A stretch of 64,000 bases of DNA. Origin: Cucumis sativus (Eukaryota > Streptophyta > Magnoliopsida > Cucurbitales > Cucurbitaceae). Shown piece after piece: positions 62,196 to 64,000 of the stretch (position 1 is its first letter; each line of letters starts with the position of its first letter). Below the pieces are notes generated by a model that did no database searches, was not told the origin of the DNA, and worked only from the letters and a program-made list of their open reading frames with translations. The stretch is taken from positions 2,356,001 through 2,420,000 of the forward strand of contig NC_026658.2 of assembly GCF_000004075.3 (NCBI RefSeq). The letters are read 5' to 3'. Made by a program: the position numbers and the translations under genes.

Positions 62196-62549
62196 CTGTG
62201 CGTGAAAATCATATTAACTAAAAACTTGGTTGTCAATCATAGCTGTTTTGCCCTAAGTAGGATGAGTTATGAACAAAATGCAAGAAATGGGGCCTTTAGA
62301 TACCTCAATTATATATTTATTTTTTCAAAAGATCATGATTCAACTCATATCTTGATTCATGTTTTGTAAAACCCCTCTGCCCAGGTTAAACATCAGAAAA
62401 TACCATCAGCTAATAATATTGAACTTGTTTGATTTTTTCAACCCTCTAGCAGAGAGAATTAAGACTGTGTTTTGGAAAGTATCGTTTTCATTAGAGCTTG
62501 CATTCTTGACTGAAGCCTCTTGGTTCCAAGAGATGGTGTTTCATTCAAG

Positions 62550-62683
62550 TCAACCTTCAGCAAGTAGCCAGATGGACCCCTTGGCTGGTACAAGGCCAGT
62601 ATATGCTATTGCGGAACCTGCATTATCTTCAATCTCCATCGCCACCTTCACCTCGGCAGGGAAAAAAAGGCGAGCTAAGGCCA
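62550..62683 (-). CDS. Coding-like terminal exon of an unidentified - strand gene
   Basis: Behind a good acceptor (TTCGTTTCAG) the frame reads ALARLFFPAEVKVAMEIEDN, then AGSAIAYTGLVPAKGSIWLL and AEG, ending at a TGA (62550). The sequence has balanced residue use and looks like real protein rather than AT-driven frame. I do not recognise the family. Another frame across the same DNA (KVDLNETPSLGTKRLQSRMQ...) is also open, so the true frame is not certain. The + strand frame across it is judged a shadow. Confidence 0.4.
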
Positions 62684-63858
62684 CTGAAACGAAGGAAATA
62701 AATTTTGAGTTCTTGATGTGTCATAAAACTACACAAACAGTTGCATTTTATAAGAAATTGTTAGGATCATAAAACCAAAAGAAAATTACAATGCTAAGAA
62801 GATAAAATGATGCCATATGTTTCCCATATAAGTAGGCAAAGGAATTAAAACAGGCTAAGTTTGAAATATGAACTTGGCCTAATAAATATTAAACTTGATC
62901 AACTGAAATCAATTTGTAGGACTTCCTAAAGTAATATATTGGTCCAGAACCAACCATAGTATCATAATTCACTTTCATGACAGAAAAACCAAAATTTCGA
63001 TGTAGAGCCCAATAATACACGTAGTTCAACTTGAATCATCAAATTTATGGGTAAACTAAACTTATGGCATGTTTGAGAGTGATTATTAAATTAGTACAGT
63101 TACGTTTACTTTTGTTTTTTTTTTGTCTTTAAATTCCACTCTCATACAATAAAATTTGATTTTAAAATTTAAATTATTTAACGCATGCTTCTCACTGATT
63201 TTGAAGTATATGAGAGTTGTGATTTTAGCCTTTTAAAAATTACTCCTAAAATGTATTTCTAAAATGAATCCTAATAACTTAAAATGTTTTGTTAACTTTA
63301 CAAATCACACAAATTGAAAACTAAGTTCATGGATTACAAATTTTTCACCAACAGCAATCAAATACAACAGAATCAATTTTTAACGTTACACAAGGCCATA
63401 ATCAATATCACGATATTACTAGCAAATTAAATAAAAAAAATATAAATGGTGTAAAAAAAAAAAAAAACTTCTAAAAACCAACCTTAACTACTGATTGTAT
63501 TGAAGCTATTTGTTATATATATGTTCACAAAAATTATCTTCATGTTAACACATGGTCTCCAAATCCATGCCAGAACAGACACTTCCTCATATTCCTTTCT
63601 CCAGGAAGTTCAGCATATAATCTTTCCACTCTTTTCCAAAAGCCCATAACCTTGTGACATCTTAGGAAAAGATAAACAAGAAAAACAACGAACTACATGT
63701 TTCAGAGGCCATATGCATTCTTGACGACCTAGACTCTAGAAGCTTAAACACATTGTAGAATTTTCCTTCCTAGAATAGTAATGGCAAAGCAAGACTCGTA
63801 TTAGCTATCTTATGAGGGAAAAATAGGTAAAGATAAATAAATAGGAAGAGAATATCAC
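62684..63858. other. Probable intron or spacer
   Basis: No exon recognised. A region with GTTTGAGAGTGATTATTAAATT near 63070 and matching inverted words near 63190-63290 may be a MITE-like element. Confidence 0.35.
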
Positions 63859-64000
63859 CTGTATTTTCTAGATAGTCTAGCATTGGAAATCTGAGTTTCC
63901 ATTTCCATGCCACTAGAAAAAGAATTTCTACGCATCTCTCTCTCCAGCACATCAATGCATAGATTCCTGTTCTTTTTGAGTCGTCTCATTATAATCCCTA
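63859..64000 (-). CDS. Candidate exon running off the right edge
   Basis: On - the frame is open from the window edge to a donor (TACAG/GTGATA): IIMRRLKKNRNLCIDVLERE, then MRRNSFSSGMEMETQISNAR and LSRKYR. It is charged and helix-prone. The phase does not fit directly with the exon at 62.6 kb, so at least one further exon would lie between if they belong together. The product is not identified. Confidence 0.33.

Noticed and set aside
62359-62772. 137-codon + strand frame
   Set aside because: It lies opposite a - strand exon with better splice signals and more protein-like sequence.
1-64000. tRNA, rRNA or CRISPR-like arrays
   Set aside because: No cloverleaf or rRNA core sequences were noticed, and the only regularly spaced array is the LTR minisatellite, which lacks unique spacers.

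Overview
The window is AT-rich nuclear plant DNA with short exons, GT-AG introns, microsatellites and transposon relics. The three best-preserved genes match eudicot proteins closely. The style of the repeats and the small-peptide genes makes me favour a cucurbit such as Cucumis, but that species call is inference.

Left part (about 1-17.4 kb): three conserved genes. A pirin-like cupin runs on + (exons between 1535 and 3345, seven exons). A RABA5-type small GTPase runs on - (8143-10590, two exons). A bHLH transcription factor of the bHLH128/129 type runs on - (12080-17308, six exons, with a 3-kb first intron). All three have complete reading frames once spliced. They are separated by AT-rich spacers, including a long (AT)n tract near 6.6 kb.

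Middle (17.4-26.2 kb): nearly 9 kb in which I see no convincing gene, only MITE-like repeats and a degenerate short-period minisatellite.

Right part (26.2-60.8 kb): the unusual part. About ten small genes, in nine intact loci plus decayed copies, encode 58-91-residue proteins. Each has an N-terminal signal peptide, an Arg-x-Leu-like segment just after the predicted cleavage site, a phase-1 intron, and a last exon carrying a Pro/Trp-rich tail with the motif G-N-[Y/F], usually as the very last residues (RGGNY, RNGNY, WCGNY, WDGNF, WSGNF). One intact gene and one decayed copy are on -, the rest on +. I do not recognise the motif as any named plant peptide-hormone family; the locus looks like a tandemly expanded, still evolving set of secreted signalling or defence peptides. 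The locus shows exon duplication, motif duplication, a 2-kb tandem segmental duplication with one living and one dead copy, and a solo LTR of about 2.1 kb inserted between the promoter and the start codon of one member.

Right end (62.1-64 kb): candidate exons of a - strand gene that runs off the window; I could not identify it.
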